The notes: generated by a model from the letters alone, not told the origin. Positions 1 to 9,058 are shown, counted from the first letter of the stretch. The stretch is DNA of 64,000 bases from Celeribacter arenosi (GCF_039539485.1 NZ_BAABDF010000001.1:186001-250000), one strand, 5' to 3'. Made by a program: numbers and translations.

Positions 1-1425
1 GTCGCCAAAGAAGGCTTTGAACCCGAATTTACGCATCAGCTGGATGGTTTTGAGATCGTGGTCGAGGACGGTGGTTTTGAAACCTGAGGCCTGCACAAGA
101 CGCGTCACAACCTGACCGAAGCGGCCAAGACCAACGATGATGATCGGCTGTTGGTCGTCGATTTCGTCGCTGGGCGTTTCCTCACCGGCCCGTTCGCTAA
201 GCTTTACGCGTAGATAGTCCTGCAGCATGAAGAAAAGCGGCGTGAACAGGAGCGACAGCGCGATGACGAGCAGGACGCGTTCGCCCAGATAGCTCGTCAG
301 CACGTTCTGCTGGATCGAAAAGGTCGTTAGCACCATGCCGAATTCGCCAGCCTGTGCGAGGGCCAGTGCAAAGAGCCATTGCCCCCGACGCCGCAGGGAA
401 AAGAGCCGTGCGATCCCGAAAAGGATCACGCCTTTGGACACCATCAACAGGATGGTGAGGCCGATGATCGTGACCGGATCGCGGAACAGAATATTGAAAT
501 TGATGCCCGCTCCGACCGCGATAAAGAACAACCCCAAGAGGAGGCCTTTAAACGGTTCGATGGAGCTTTCGAGTTCGTGACGGAATTCGCTGTTGGCCAG
601 AACCACACCCGCGAGGAAGGTGCCCAGAGCGGGTGACAGGCCGACTGCGGTCATCAAAAAGGCGATGCCGATTACGATCAGCAGGGAGACGGCCGTGTAG
701 ATTTCGCGCATGTTCGCGGCGTGGATATAGCGAAACAGGGGCCGCGTGAGGAAAACGCCCGCGAGAATGATCGCAGCCACTGCCCCCAGCGTGACCAGCG
801 TCACACCCCATCCGGGCAGGCCTTCGACAAACGAAATCGAATGCTCCACGTGTTGGACGGGATCGGAGGCGCGCCGGATCGAGCCATCGGGATTGATCGA
901 CAGCGTGCCAGCGGTGGCCAGCAACGGCAGCGCGGCGAGCATCGGGATCACCGCGATATCCTGTGTCAGGAGGACTGAAAACGCGGCGCGCCCGCCGCCG
1001 GTATGCATCAGGTCCTTTTCCGTCAGCGTTTGAAGCACCACAGCGGTCGAGGACAAAGACAGGATAAAGCCGAGCGCCATACCGACCTGCCAGGTTTGCC
1101 CCACAAACATAGCCGCGCCGGTGATGACGGCCACAGTCACGGAAATTTGCAACCCGCCTAGGCCGAGCAATTTGTGCCGCATTTCCCAAAGGGCGCGCGG
1201 GTCGAGTTCGAGGCCGATCAGGAAGAGCATCATGACAACGCCGAACTCGGCGACATGCATCAGGTCTTCGCTCTCGCCGTCTCCCACCAATCCCAAGACG
1301 GGACCAATCACCATGCCCGCGATCAGATACCCGAGAACAGAGCCAAGTCCGAGACGCCGCGCGAGCGGCACAGCGATCACGATCGCACCGAGATAGATGA
1401 GTGCCTGTGTCAGCATTCCTTCCAC
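1..1425 (-). CDS. Kef-type cation:proton antiporter (CPA2), 3' end cut by window edge
   Basis: The 475 visible codons encode a membrane antiporter of the monovalent cation:proton antiporter-2 family. Successive hydrophobic segments fill most of the length. The family-typical stretches YLIAGMVIGP near the start and LSSTAVVLQTL further on are readable. After about residue 420 a soluble TrkA-N-like Rossmann start appears (PIIIVGLGRFGQVV, then VLDHD), so this is the KefB/KefC type with a regulatory nucleotide-binding domain. The frame is still open at base 1. The GTG at 1425 was chosen because AAGGAG at 1435-1440 lies 9 nt upstream; the ATG at 1416 has no usable spacing. K+ or Na+ specificity cannot be told. 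Confidence 0.88.
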   Translation of the reverse strand, partial: MEGMLTQALIYLGAIVIAVPLARRLGLGSVLGYLIAGMVIGPVLGLVGDGESEDLMHVAEFGVVMMLFLIGLELDPRALWEMRHKLLGLGGLQISVTVAVITGAAMFVGQTWQVGMALGFILSLSSTAVVLQTLTEKDLMHTGGGRAAFSVLLTQDIAVIPMLAALPLLATAGTLSINPDGSIRRASDPVQHVEHSISFVEGLPGWGVTLVTLGAVAAIILAGVFLTRPLFRYIHAANMREIYTAVSLLIVIGIAFLMTAVGLSPALGTFLAGVVLANSEFRHELESSIEPFKGLLLGLFFIAVGAGINFNILFRDPVTIIGLTILLMVSKGVILFGIARLFSLRRRGQWLFALALAQAGEFGMVLTTFSIQQNVLTSYLGERVLLVIALSLLFTPLFFMLQDYLRVKLSERAGEETPSDEIDDQQPIIIVGLGRFGQVVTRLVQASGFKTTVLDHDLKTIQLMRKFGFKAFFGD

Positions 1426-1608
1426 GTTCGAAGGCTCCTTCGGGGTCTTAGATTTGTTGCGGGGATGACGTCGGGTCGGGCTCAGGTATGGAGATAGACG
1501 ATGGGCCGTGGCCTGCAAGTGTCCGGGGCGCAAATTTGCGATAGTGTTGCCGAGTGTGCGCGCAATGGCCGCTCGGGGCGGTAGGGATCAACGCACTCTG
1601 GCGGGCGT

Positions 1609-4284
1609 TCAACCGCCGACTTTCAGCGTGATTGATCGACCATTCTTCACATAGGTCAATTCGGACGAAGAAATCGCGCGCACGCGGCCCCCGTCGAGAC
1701 GATCGCCCTCTTTGACCTTTGCGAAGCGACCGGAGGGGAGGCGCACCAAGGCGCGACGATCGGAGCCGCCGCCATAGATGCCCATCAGGTTGATCTGGCG
1801 CAGGTTGATCGCATTCTTCACGGTGGCGGCGCGGGCCACGGTTTTGGGCGCGGTGTTGGAGGTCGAACTTTCCGGCACGCGCGCTGTGACGCGTGTCGCG
1901 GATGAATTGGTTTCGGTTTCCCGTTCCGAGGCAATGGCAGCGCTGGCGGCGGATGCGCGCGCAGCAGCGACACGGGCGGCAAAATCGGCAGGGCGTTTTG
2001 CAGGGGCGAGTGAGGCGGTCACCACGGGCGCGGTCGGGTCAGGCGCATTGGCGCCGGCGTCCTGTGCGTCCGCTTGGGCGGTTTCCTGTGCGGAGGCGGG
2101 GCGGAAAATGGGTCGAAGGGCAGATAGGTCGGAGAGGGTCAAGCCGCCCAGATTTGCCTTTTCAGTGTTTTCAATCAGTGCTTCGGGACGCAGGCGCGGC
2201 GATATCCCGGCCAGAGCGAGTCGAATGGGATCGTCTTGCGCGACTTCGGCCACATCGGGGACCAGATCGGTCGGGCGCGCACGGGACACAATTTCGGGGC
2301 GTCCGAGGAAGACTATGGTCCCTTCCTGTGTCAGCGCGCCTTCCGGCGTGGCGCGCACGAGACCGCGTTCATCGAGATCGAAAAGGGTCCCATGTGGCGC
2401 GGGCGCGGAGGGCTGACGGGGAAGGACCTCTCCGATATGACGTTCGGCATCGGGGAGCGCAACGGCATCCTGCGAGGAGATTTGGGGGTCGATGGAGGCG
2501 ATATAGACGTTTTCCGCACTATCGAGCGCTGTGGTTTCACCCGCAGGCGCATTGGGAGAAACGGGCCAGATACCGGTCGCCGCATATGCAGCGGCCAAGG
2601 TTTCGGGATCGACGATGGGGTTTTCCTGCAGCGGTGGCGGCGGCGTGAGATCGTCGAGCGCCGCAGAGGCCACGTCGTCGTCGATTTCCTCTGCTGTCGT
2701 CACATCCGTCTCACCGGCCTCTGCGAGCGCTGTTGGCGCCTCGAGGGGCGTTTGCGCAGGCAATATCCCGTCCGTTTCGGGGTCGCCGGCCAGATCGGTG
2801 TCCGGCTCTGGCAAGACGTCCGTGTCATCCGTTACTGCCTGCGCATTCTCCCGGGTCGGATCGGGCGTGGGGGCGGCGTCCTCGGTGCTGGTTTGCACGG
2901 CGGGGGGCGCGTCGTCGGGCAGGAAGGATGCGAACAGGCCCACCGCGATGAGAGCGACCACGAGCAGGGCGGTCAGGATCAGGCCGAGGTGTTTGGGGCG
3001 ATTGCGGGAACGGGCGGGCAGGCGACGCGCGCCGAAAACCGTGAAGGCGTCGGCCTCGTTTTCGACTGAGTCGAGACCGGATGCGCGCTCGGACAGGGGT
3101 TCGGGGACCGGTTCGGATGGCGCGGATTCTTCAAATCCGGTGGCCGTCGCAGGCTCAGTTTTCAGGTTTTTATGGGCGGCCGGAGCAGCCACCGTAGGCG
3201 CGGCGGGCGGCGGGGGCACGGCGCGCGATTTGTCCACGGCGGGCGCGGCACGTGTTGCGGCCGGACGAATGGGTGCCGGCGCAGGCATCGGGGGCGGTTC
3301 GGGCAGGGGGCCTGTCTTTTTGACCTTGGGCGCCTGTTTCGGCTTCGGCTTTTCGAGCTCGTCAGACAAAGGGGCGATCGCGCCGGAGGTCACGGGCACA
3401 TGCGGGTGTTCGACAACCTGCGGCGCGGCGGGTTCGGGCGCTTTGAAAAAGCGGGCCGGACGTTCGGACAGCGACGGCGTGCCATCGCTGGCGGATGTAT
3501 CGGAGGCGGAGCGACGCGACTGAAAGGCCGATGCGGCCTCTGACGGGGTGTCGTCGGCGTCATTTGGTTCAACATCCACATCCATCGGTGCCTCGGGCGC
3601 ATCCGCCGCTGGCTCTGGTGCGGCCTCCACGATGTCCGCGGGTGTTTCCTCTGGCGGGGTGTCTACGTCTTCGAGAGTGGCGTTGGGGTCGAGGACAGTG
3701 TCGTCGTCTTTTGGCACCTCGCTCGCGCGGGCTGTGCGGTTGGCAAGGATATTGATCGGTGTGTCGTCCGGTTCCAACGCAGTCTGCGGGCCGAGCAGCG
3801 TATCGGCGAGATTGGTGCGCCCGAAGAACGGTTCGCCCGCGTAGTCTTCCGTCTCGGGGATCGCAACAAAGGAGACCGGATTAAACCGATGTTCGGTGGC
3901 GAAATCTTCGGCTTCGCCCAGAGTTTCGCGCGCGACCACGGCGACGCGCAACGTTTCTTCGCCGTTTTCCCAACTCCATACGAGATCGTCGGTCGCATAG
4001 GGCGTGGCCCCTTCGAGGGCGGTGCGCACAACGCGGTTGCGGGCGGTCGCGTCACCGCCGGGATCGGGCAGCCGCCGATATAGGATTTGCGAGTTGGGAA
4101 CCACGATCTTGCACGACATCCCCTGCGGCGACAGGGCGAGCGCGGTTTTGCGCAGATCGGCCAAGGCGGCAGTGAGGTCTTCGGTATCCAGAGCCACCTC
4201 GCCAACCACAACCCAACCCCCCGTTGCGCGATGCAGCAGGGAAATGCCGTCGTGGGTGAGGTTGAGGGCGAAATTCGGCTTCAT
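1609..4284 (-). CDS. Large bipartite envelope protein: PilM/GspL-like N-terminus, one TM helix, PilP/GspC-like C-terminus
   Basis: This 891-residue protein has three parts. Residues 1-165 form a compact domain resembling the cytoplasmic part of type II secretion/pilus assembly proteins (GspL/PilM-like; inferred from pattern only). Residues about 166-430 are low-complexity, rich in Pro, Ala, Glu and Asp. One transmembrane helix (HLGLILTALLVVALIAVGLF) lies at about 433-455, followed by a long acidic periplasmic linker. The last 60 residues (LMGIYGG, ALVRLPSGRFAKVKEGDRLDGG) resemble the small beta domain of PilP/GspC. The arrangement suggests an inner-membrane protein linking cytoplasm and periplasm. 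Related roseobacter proteins are, as I recall, often misnamed translation initiation factor. No other pilus genes lie nearby. Function unknown. Confidence 0.75.
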   Translation of the reverse strand: MKPNFALNLTHDGISLLHRATGGWVVVGEVALDTEDLTAALADLRKTALALSPQGMSCKIVVPNSQILYRRLPDPGGDATARNRVVRTALEGATPYATDDLVWSWENGEETLRVAVVARETLGEAEDFATEHRFNPVSFVAIPETEDYAGEPFFGRTNLADTLLGPQTALEPDDTPINILANRTARASEVPKDDDTVLDPNATLEDVDTPPEETPADIVEAAPEPAADAPEAPMDVDVEPNDADDTPSEAASAFQSRRSASDTSASDGTPSLSERPARFFKAPEPAAPQVVEHPHVPVTSGAIAPLSDELEKPKPKQAPKVKKTGPLPEPPPMPAPAPIRPAATRAAPAVDKSRAVPPPPAAPTVAAPAAHKNLKTEPATATGFEESAPSEPVPEPLSERASGLDSVENEADAFTVFGARRLPARSRNRPKHLGLILTALLVVALIAVGLFASFLPDDAPPAVQTSTEDAAPTPDPTRENAQAVTDDTDVLPEPDTDLAGDPETDGILPAQTPLEAPTALAEAGETDVTTAEEIDDDVASAALDDLTPPPPLQENPIVDPETLAAAYAATGIWPVSPNAPAGETTALDSAENVYIASIDPQISSQDAVALPDAERHIGEVLPRQPSAPAPHGTLFDLDERGLVRATPEGALTQEGTIVFLGRPEIVSRARPTDLVPDVAEVAQDDPIRLALAGISPRLRPEALIENTEKANLGGLTLSDLSALRPIFRPASAQETAQADAQDAGANAPDPTAPVVTASLAPAKRPADFAARVAAARASAASAAIASERETETNSSATRVTARVPESSTSNTAPKTVARAATVKNAINLRQINLMGIYGGGSDRRALVRLPSGRFAKVKEGDRLDGGRVRAISSSELTYVKNGRSITLKVGG

Positions 4285-4417
4285 TTCTCGTGGCTTGGCG
4301 ATTGGACCCGCGTGCGACCTAAATGGTGGCCATGTGGTGCACGGCGGTACCCTAACGTAGCTTGTCTGCGCTGCAAAGGGTTTGGGCGCAACCGGCAGAG
4401 CTTTGCCGACGCCAATT

Positions 4418-5422
4418 TTAGCGCATCCAAAGGCCGGCCTTCTTGATGCGGTTGCGGATCATCTGTTCGCGCCGCGGCAGGGCATTGCGATCAAACATAT
4501 CGCGAATTCTGTTTCCCTTGGATTGGTAGACGAGCCGTTTGATCGGATCGTAGTTTTTGAGAACCTTTTTGATCCAGTTCGGGGCGGCCACATCGCGCAG
4601 GACCGAGACCACATGGTCGCTTTCGCGCGCAAAAAGCAGCGGGAAGGTACGGTAATGACACGAGATCGCGCCATCGAGCGTGTTTTCGGGCAAAGTGCGC
4701 CGCTCCCCACCGAGCGCGTGAATGACGAGGGGCAGCGCGACCTGATCGAGCCAGGGGTCATAGACCTGCAGGGCGGCGGCGCGGGGTGGGTCGTCGCGAA
4801 TGGCGAGCGCATAGTCGAGAAAGGTTTGCCCGAATTCGTGCGGGCAGCGGTAAAAGAAGAAGCCTGCATTGAAATAAAGGTAGCGGCGCCAGTATTCGTC
4901 GGGTTGGGTCAGATCGAGCGTGCTGTCGAAATCGAGGCCGAATTTGTCGTAGAGGGATTTCCAAATCTCGCCGTATCCCGGACCGTAGAGTTCGATCTGG
5001 GGCCATGTGCCTTCGACTTTCAGGGATGCGCAGGGGCGCGAGAAATCAAAGGGGACTTGGCTCAGCGGTCCGGTGATCAATGTGTCGCTGTCAAAGAAGA
5101 CGAAGGGTTCCCCTTTGGGCAGGGCAAACAGGGCTTCGATTTTGTTGCCATAGGGGTAGTCCTGCCCGAAATGGCGGCTTTCAAAGGGGAGGATGGTCGC
5201 GTCGAGGCGATCGAAGGCGGCGTGAAGATCGACATCGCGCATGCGCGGATCGTTGTTCCATTTGGGGCCGGGTTGGGGCTCTGCGATGAACAATTTGCCT
5301 TTGAAATCAGGGTCGCTGGCGCGCAGCGATGCCGCAAACAGGAGCGCCTCATACATCAACCTGCCGTTTTGCCCGACAATGACAATGTTGAAAGAGGGGT
5401 CCTTTTCCGACTTACTGGACAT
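4418..5422 (-). CDS. Glycosyltransferase-like protein (GT-A fold, DxD)
   Basis: The 334-residue protein begins with a Rossmann-like strand (NIVIVGQNGRLMYEALLF). Near residue 100 it has FFDSDTLITG, the DxD metal/nucleotide-sugar motif of GT-A transferases. The centre is rich in aromatic residues and the C-terminus is basic (NRIRDMFDRNALPRR). It may transfer a sugar onto an envelope polysaccharide, but donor and acceptor are unknown. The ATG at 5422 was chosen because the longer open frame runs back into the divergent gene at 5547; upstream Met codons (e.g. at about 5527) are possible but lack homology-like sequence. It stands alone, downstream of and opposite to the exported protein gene. Confidence 0.65.
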   Translation of the reverse strand: MSSKSEKDPSFNIVIVGQNGRLMYEALLFAASLRASDPDFKGKLFIAEPQPGPKWNNDPRMRDVDLHAAFDRLDATILPFESRHFGQDYPYGNKIEALFALPKGEPFVFFDSDTLITGPLSQVPFDFSRPCASLKVEGTWPQIELYGPGYGEIWKSLYDKFGLDFDSTLDLTQPDEYWRRYLYFNAGFFFYRCPHEFGQTFLDYALAIRDDPPRAAALQVYDPWLDQVALPLVIHALGGERRTLPENTLDGAISCHYRTFPLLFARESDHVVSVLRDVAAPNWIKKVLKNYDPIKRLVYQSKGNRIRDMFDRNALPRREQMIRNRIKKAGLWMR

Positions 5423-5546
5423 GGCGCGCGGAGCTTTCTTTTCGAAGATCCGGTCACAGGATCTATGCTTTGTTGCGAGGCGAACTATAGGCGCCCTGTC
5501 CCGCGACACAATGGTGGGCATGGGCATAAGGGCATGGGGTGACGCG

Positions 5547-5960
5547 ATGAAACACTGTTTAGCGGCGATTTTGGTCTTTGGTTTTTGTGCACCTGCGGGG
5601 GCGGAAAATTTCACCACGGCGGCCGAGGTCAGGCCGATCCTGCAGGCGACGAAGCCGCATTGGATCGCGGTGCGCCAATACGAGGGGCGTGATCTGTTGT
5701 ATTTCACCAACCTTTTGGCGTGGCGCTGTGGCGTTGAGGCGATTCATTATACGGTCAATGGCGGGGAAGAGGCGCAATTCGCCGCGGAGCCCTGTTACGA
5801 GGACAGTGCCCAACCAAATGCGCTCAGGGCCGAGAGTTTGGATGCCATACTTGTGTCCTTTGACCCGAATACCGTTCAAACCGTTGATCTGCGGGTGGTG
5901 TTCGATGATGGCTCCGAAGAGACCGCGCAGTACACGCGGGAAACGATCGAGATTGATTGA
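5547..5960 (+). CDS. Small exported protein of unknown function
   Basis: The 137-residue product starts MKHCLAAILVFGFCAPAGAE, a clear Sec signal peptide cleaved after about residue 19. The mature part is about 118 residues with two or three cysteines (WRCGVEA, EPCYED) that could form a disulfide, and a beta-rich, acidic C-terminus. I do not recognise the family. It is divergent from the glycosyltransferase-like gene at 5422, with only about 125 bp between the starts. Confidence 0.7.
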   Translation: MKHCLAAILVFGFCAPAGAENFTTAAEVRPILQATKPHWIAVRQYEGRDLLYFTNLLAWRCGVEAIHYTVNGGEEAQFAAEPCYEDSAQPNALRAESLDAILVSFDPNTVQTVDLRVVFDDGSEETAQYTRETIEID

Positions 5961-6042
5961 GAGCCACGGCAATCGTCCGGACTGTTTTGAAGTCACACCG
6001 GACCATCCCGGATGGGCGCAGATTGTATGTAAAGGGGGGAAG

Positions 6043-6126
6043 TGGTGGGCGACCCTGGAATCGAACCAGGCGTGGGTCTCCCCGGCGGAGTTACAGTCCG
6101 CTGCCGCACCTTGCAGCCCGTCGCCC
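6043..6126 (-). tRNA. tRNA-Tyr (GTA)
   Basis: Read on the minus strand, a 7-bp acceptor stem GGGCGAC/GTCGCCC, a D arm GCTGC/GCAGC, and an anticodon loop CTGTAAC with anticodon GTA can be drawn. A long class II variable arm and a T arm CCTGG-TTCGATT-CCAGG follow. The discriminator A and CCA are encoded (6043-6046). The long variable arm fits bacterial tRNA-Tyr. It sits just upstream of and opposite to the rlmB-like gene. Confidence 0.95.
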
Positions 6127-6275
6127 GCGCGCGGGTCCCATATGGGCCGTTCGCGTAGCGGGGGGGATACTTCGCGGCGCGGGAGGCGTCAACCCGAAAA
6201 TCGCGGTGATAGGGCTTGTGATTTGATGCAGAGATCGGCAGGAAGGGTAAACCCCTTTAACGCGCGAGTTGTCCC

Positions 6276-7055
6276 ATGAAAAAGCCCAAATGGGTCGTCG
6301 AAAAAGAACAGGCAAAACGCAAAGCCGATGCGTTGACCATCTGGCTCTTTGGCTTGCATGCGGTGCGCGATGCTTTGGCAAATCCGGCGCGCGAGAAACT
6401 GCGCCTCGTCGTGACGAAAAACGCATTCGATAAGCTTGAGGCGGAAATTGCGGCGGCCGGAATTGAACCGGAGATCGTTGATCCACGCAAATTCGATGTC
6501 CCGCTTGATCCCCAGTCGGTTCATCAAGGTGCCGCGTTAGAGGTCAAACCTCTCGCGTGGGGATCGGTGACCGAGGTTTGTCTGGGCGCAGGTGAGGGTG
6601 TGCCGACGGTAGTTCTGCTCGATCAGGTGACGGACCCGCATAACGTCGGGGCCATTCTGCGCTCGGCGGAGGTTTTCGGGGCCGAGGCCGTGATCGCCAC
6701 CGCGCGTCACGCCGCGCCTGAAACAGGTGCCTTGGCAAAAACCGCCTCCGGTGCGTTGGAGCGTCAGCCCTATCTGCGGGTGCGCAACCTGTCGGATACC
6801 ATTCGACAGCTTCAGGAAATGGGGTTTGTCTGCCTTGGGCTGGACGGTGAGGCCGATGTGACGCTTGGTGAGGCGCTCGGCGATCTGTCTGATCGTGCGG
6901 TTGCGTTGGTCATGGGGGCCGAAGGGCCGGGATTGCGCCAGAAAACGCGCGAGACCTGTGATCGGTTGGTTAAAGTGCCATTTGCGCGCGATTTCGGATC
7001 GCTCAACGTGTCCAATGCCGCAGCCGTCGCGCTCTATGCGGCGTCACAGCGCTGA
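6276..7055 (+). CDS. rlmB: TrmH/SpoU-family 23S rRNA 2'-O-methyltransferase (RlmB type)
   Basis: The 259-residue SPOUT methyltransferase probably 2'-O-methylates a ribose in 23S rRNA, or a tRNA, using S-adenosylmethionine. The N-terminal 90 residues form the L30e-like RNA-binding domain (IWLFGLHAVRDAL). The knotted C-terminal domain has its three conserved motifs: DPHNVGAILRSAEVFGA (about residue 121), ALVMGAEGPGLR (about 210) and SLNVSNAAAVALY (about 240). Length fits RlmB. No clear ribosome-binding site is seen before the ATG. RlmB versus another TrmH group member cannot be separated by motifs alone. Confidence 0.9.
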   Translation: MKKPKWVVEKEQAKRKADALTIWLFGLHAVRDALANPAREKLRLVVTKNAFDKLEAEIAAAGIEPEIVDPRKFDVPLDPQSVHQGAALEVKPLAWGSVTEVCLGAGEGVPTVVLLDQVTDPHNVGAILRSAEVFGAEAVIATARHAAPETGALAKTASGALERQPYLRVRNLSDTIRQLQEMGFVCLGLDGEADVTLGEALGDLSDRAVALVMGAEGPGLRQKTRETCDRLVKVPFARDFGSLNVSNAAAVALYAASQR

Positions 7056-7087
7056 ACACGCGATTATCACGTTTTTCTTACCTGCAC

Positions 7088-7205
7088 TGGAACCTTTGCG
7101 AGGGATGACTAGTTAATACTACGAGACGCGCCTCGGAACCGGCGCGTAACTCTCACTGTCCCTCGTTCCACACTTTGCCCGGGCCTCGTGCCCGGGCCTT
7201 TTTTA
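7088..7205 (+). ncRNA. Candidate structured small RNA or 3' leader element with terminator
   Basis: The gap between rlmB and the CoA-binding protein gene holds nested helices. TGGAA (7088-7092) pairs with TTCCA (7166-7170), CGAGGGA (7099-7105) with TCCCTCG (7159-7165), and ACGCGCC (7126-7132) with GGCGCGT (7141-7147). A GC-rich terminator follows. Alternatively, GGAAC at 7089-7093 and GTT at 7112-7114 resemble the -35/-10 of an EcfG-type stress sigma promoter, which would start an RNA of about 85 nt near 7121. The two readings compete. I recognise no named RNA family. Confidence 0.4.
7177..7205 (+). terminator. Rho-independent terminator
   Basis: Perfect 8-bp stem GCCCGGGC (7177-7184 and 7190-7197) with loop CTCGT, followed by a T-rich run (7199-7204). 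It lies 120 nt downstream of rlmB and directly before the gene at 7233, so it ends either rlmB readthrough or the candidate small RNA. Confidence 0.9.
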
Positions 7206-7232
7206 TTCCATATTTTGCGCTATGATTTGAGC

Positions 7233-7673
7233 ATGCATATAGACAACCTTTCCGACGATGACATTGCACGGATCCTGCGCGAGACGCGGGTGATTGCCTT
7301 GGTGGGGGCCTCCCCCAAACCCGACCGTCCTTCCCATCGGGTGGGCACGTTCCTTGCACAGCAAGGATATAAGGTGATCCCTGTGAACCCGGGCCAGGCG
7401 GGCAAGACGTTGTTTGGCGAAACCTGCGTCGCCTCGCTGGCCGATATTTCCGAACCGGTGGATATGGTTGACATCTTCCGCCGCACCGAAAAAGTCATGG
7501 GCGTTGTCGAAGAGGCCCTGCATGTTCTCACGGGGCTCAAAACGATCTGGATGCAGCTCGATATCGTGGACGACAAAGCCGCAGCCCTAGCGCACGCGCA
7601 GGGGGCCGAGGTTGTGATGGACCGGTGTCCGGCAATTGAAATCCCGCGGCTGGGAATTTCGCAGGTCGCCTGA
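7233..7673 (+). CDS. CoA-binding domain protein (YccU-like)
   Basis: The 146-residue protein is a single Rossmann-fold CoA-binding domain. Visible motifs are VIALVGASPKPDRPSHRVG near residue 20, VIPVNPGQAGKTLFGE, and KTIWMQLDIVDDKAA near residue 110. These match the stand-alone YccU type related to the nucleotide-binding part of succinyl-CoA synthetase alpha. The physiological role is unknown. The ATG at 7233 is preferred; the open frame extends upstream into the terminator stem. Confidence 0.85.
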   Translation: MHIDNLSDDDIARILRETRVIALVGASPKPDRPSHRVGTFLAQQGYKVIPVNPGQAGKTLFGETCVASLADISEPVDMVDIFRRTEKVMGVVEEALHVLTGLKTIWMQLDIVDDKAAALAHAQGAEVVMDRCPAIEIPRLGISQVA

Positions 7674-7696
7674 GACCTCTCTACAGAAATGTTGAC

Positions 7697-8005
7697 CTAG
7701 CGCGCGGCTTTTTCGGCGATGCCGGAGGTGCCTTCGCGGCGCGTGAGTTCATCCATGACATCGCTCATCGCGACGTCGCGCGCGGCGAGCATGACGGCGA
7801 GGTGGTAGATCACATCCGCCGCTTCGTTCGTCAGGTTCTCTCGGTCGTTTTTGACGCAGGCGATAATGGCCTCGACAGCTTCCTCACCGAATTTCTCGGC
7901 CGCTTTTTCCGGTCCTTTGGAGAGCAGTTTCGCGGTCCAGGAGGTATCCGGATCGGCGGATTTGCGGGCGTCGATGGTGGCGGCGAGACGGTCGATCGGG
8001 TGCAT
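7697..8005 (-). CDS. hisE: Phosphoribosyl-ATP pyrophosphatase
   Basis: This 102-residue all-alpha MazG-like enzyme carries out step two of histidine synthesis, PRATP to PRAMP plus pyrophosphate. The metal-binding pattern is readable as EKFGEEAVEAII (about residue 38) and NEAADVIYHLAVML (about residue 65). Length is typical. The true start is the ATG at 8005 just after hisF; the longer open frame is antisense-like carry-over from hisF. It is the last gene of the minus-strand his block, 49 nt after hisF. Confidence 0.93.
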   Translation of the reverse strand: MHPIDRLAATIDARKSADPDTSWTAKLLSKGPEKAAEKFGEEAVEAIIACVKNDRENLTNEAADVIYHLAVMLAARDVAMSDVMDELTRREGTSGIAEKAAR

Positions 8006-8054
8006 TTTGGCCTCGAGGGGTTGCTGTCGGATTATCGGATGAAACGTGTCGGCG

Positions 8055-8834
8055 TCAGGACAGCCGCATCGGGATGCCATTGGTGGCCATGTGTTCTTTG
8101 GCCTGTTGGATGGTGAAATCGCCAAAGTGGAAAATGGAGGCGGCGAGCACGGCGGAAGCGTGGCCCTCTGTGACGCCTTCGACGAGGTGGTCAAGCGTGC
8201 CGACACCACCGGAGGCGATGACGGGAATGGCCACAGCGTCTGCGATGGCGCGCGTCATGGCGATATTGAACCCCGCCCGTGTCCCGTCGCGGTCCATCGA
8301 GGTCAGAAGGATTTCACCGGCGCCTTTTTTCGCCACCAGACGGGCGAATTCCACAGCGTCGATGCCGGTTGATTTGCGCCCGCCATGGGTGAAGATTTCC
8401 CATTTAATGCCTTTGCCCTCGGCGTCGGTGGCGACGGTTTTCGCGTCGATCGCACAGACAATGCACTGACTGCCAAAACGATCGGCGGCGCGTGCGATGA
8501 CGTCGGGGTCGGCCACAGCGGCGGAATTGAAGCTGACTTTATCCGCGCCCGCGAGCAGGAGGTCGCGCACATCCTCGGAGGTGCGCACGCCGCCCCCGAT
8601 GGTCAGCGGCATGAAACATTGCTCTGCCGTGCGGGTCGCCAGATCGAACATGGTGCCGCGGTTTTCGTGGGTGGCGTGGATGTCGAGAAAACACAACTCG
8701 TCCGCGCCCGCTGCGTCATAGGCCCGCGCGCTTTCGACCGGATCGCCCGCGTCGACCAGATCGACGAAGTTGACGCCTTTGACCACGCGGCCATCTGCGA
8801 CATCGAGGCAGGGAATGATGCGGGTTTTCAGCAT
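8055..8834 (-). CDS. hisF: Imidazole glycerol phosphate synthase cyclase subunit
   Basis: The 259-residue (beta/alpha)8 barrel takes ammonia from HisH and makes imidazole glycerol phosphate and AICAR from PRFAR. The catalytic first Asp is in RIIPCLDVADGRVVKGVNF (about residue 11). The second catalytic Asp and phosphate-binding loops are in LTSMDRDGTRAGF and VIASGGVGTLDHL. The start at 8834 gives the standard MLKTRIIPCLD beginning. A degenerate second copy of its first 36 codons lies at 9480-9594. Confidence 0.96.
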   Translation of the reverse strand: MLKTRIIPCLDVADGRVVKGVNFVDLVDAGDPVESARAYDAAGADELCFLDIHATHENRGTMFDLATRTAEQCFMPLTIGGGVRTSEDVRDLLLAGADKVSFNSAAVADPDVIARAADRFGSQCIVCAIDAKTVATDAEGKGIKWEIFTHGGRKSTGIDAVEFARLVAKKGAGEILLTSMDRDGTRAGFNIAMTRAIADAVAIPVIASGGVGTLDHLVEGVTEGHASAVLAASIFHFGDFTIQQAKEHMATNGIPMRLS

Positions 8835-9058
8835 TTCAGGTGCGACCTTTGCCGTTTTGTGTACCGCGCACAGCAATAGCGACCCCGTCGCGGTGTGGCA
8901 AACCGAATGCGCGGGTGCACAGTGCCCTGTCAGTAAGAAGTACGCCCTATACCAAAGAGAGGCGGTACCATTCTTTGGCGACCAACCGCGCCCGGAAACC
9001 TCGTGTTAGGAATAAGTATGTCTGATGAACCCGATCAGACCAACAAAAGGATACAGAC

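Noticed and set aside
1778..3523. Several long plus-strand frames in the 1.8-3.5 kb region
   Set aside because: They lie opposite the low-complexity Pro/Ala/acidic linkers of the 891-residue protein and translate to Arg/Gly/Ala-rich text without domains.
4382..5542. A 386-codon plus-strand frame opposite the glycosyltransferase-like gene
   Set aside because: The minus-strand product has a GT-A DxD motif and family-like pattern; the plus frame has none.
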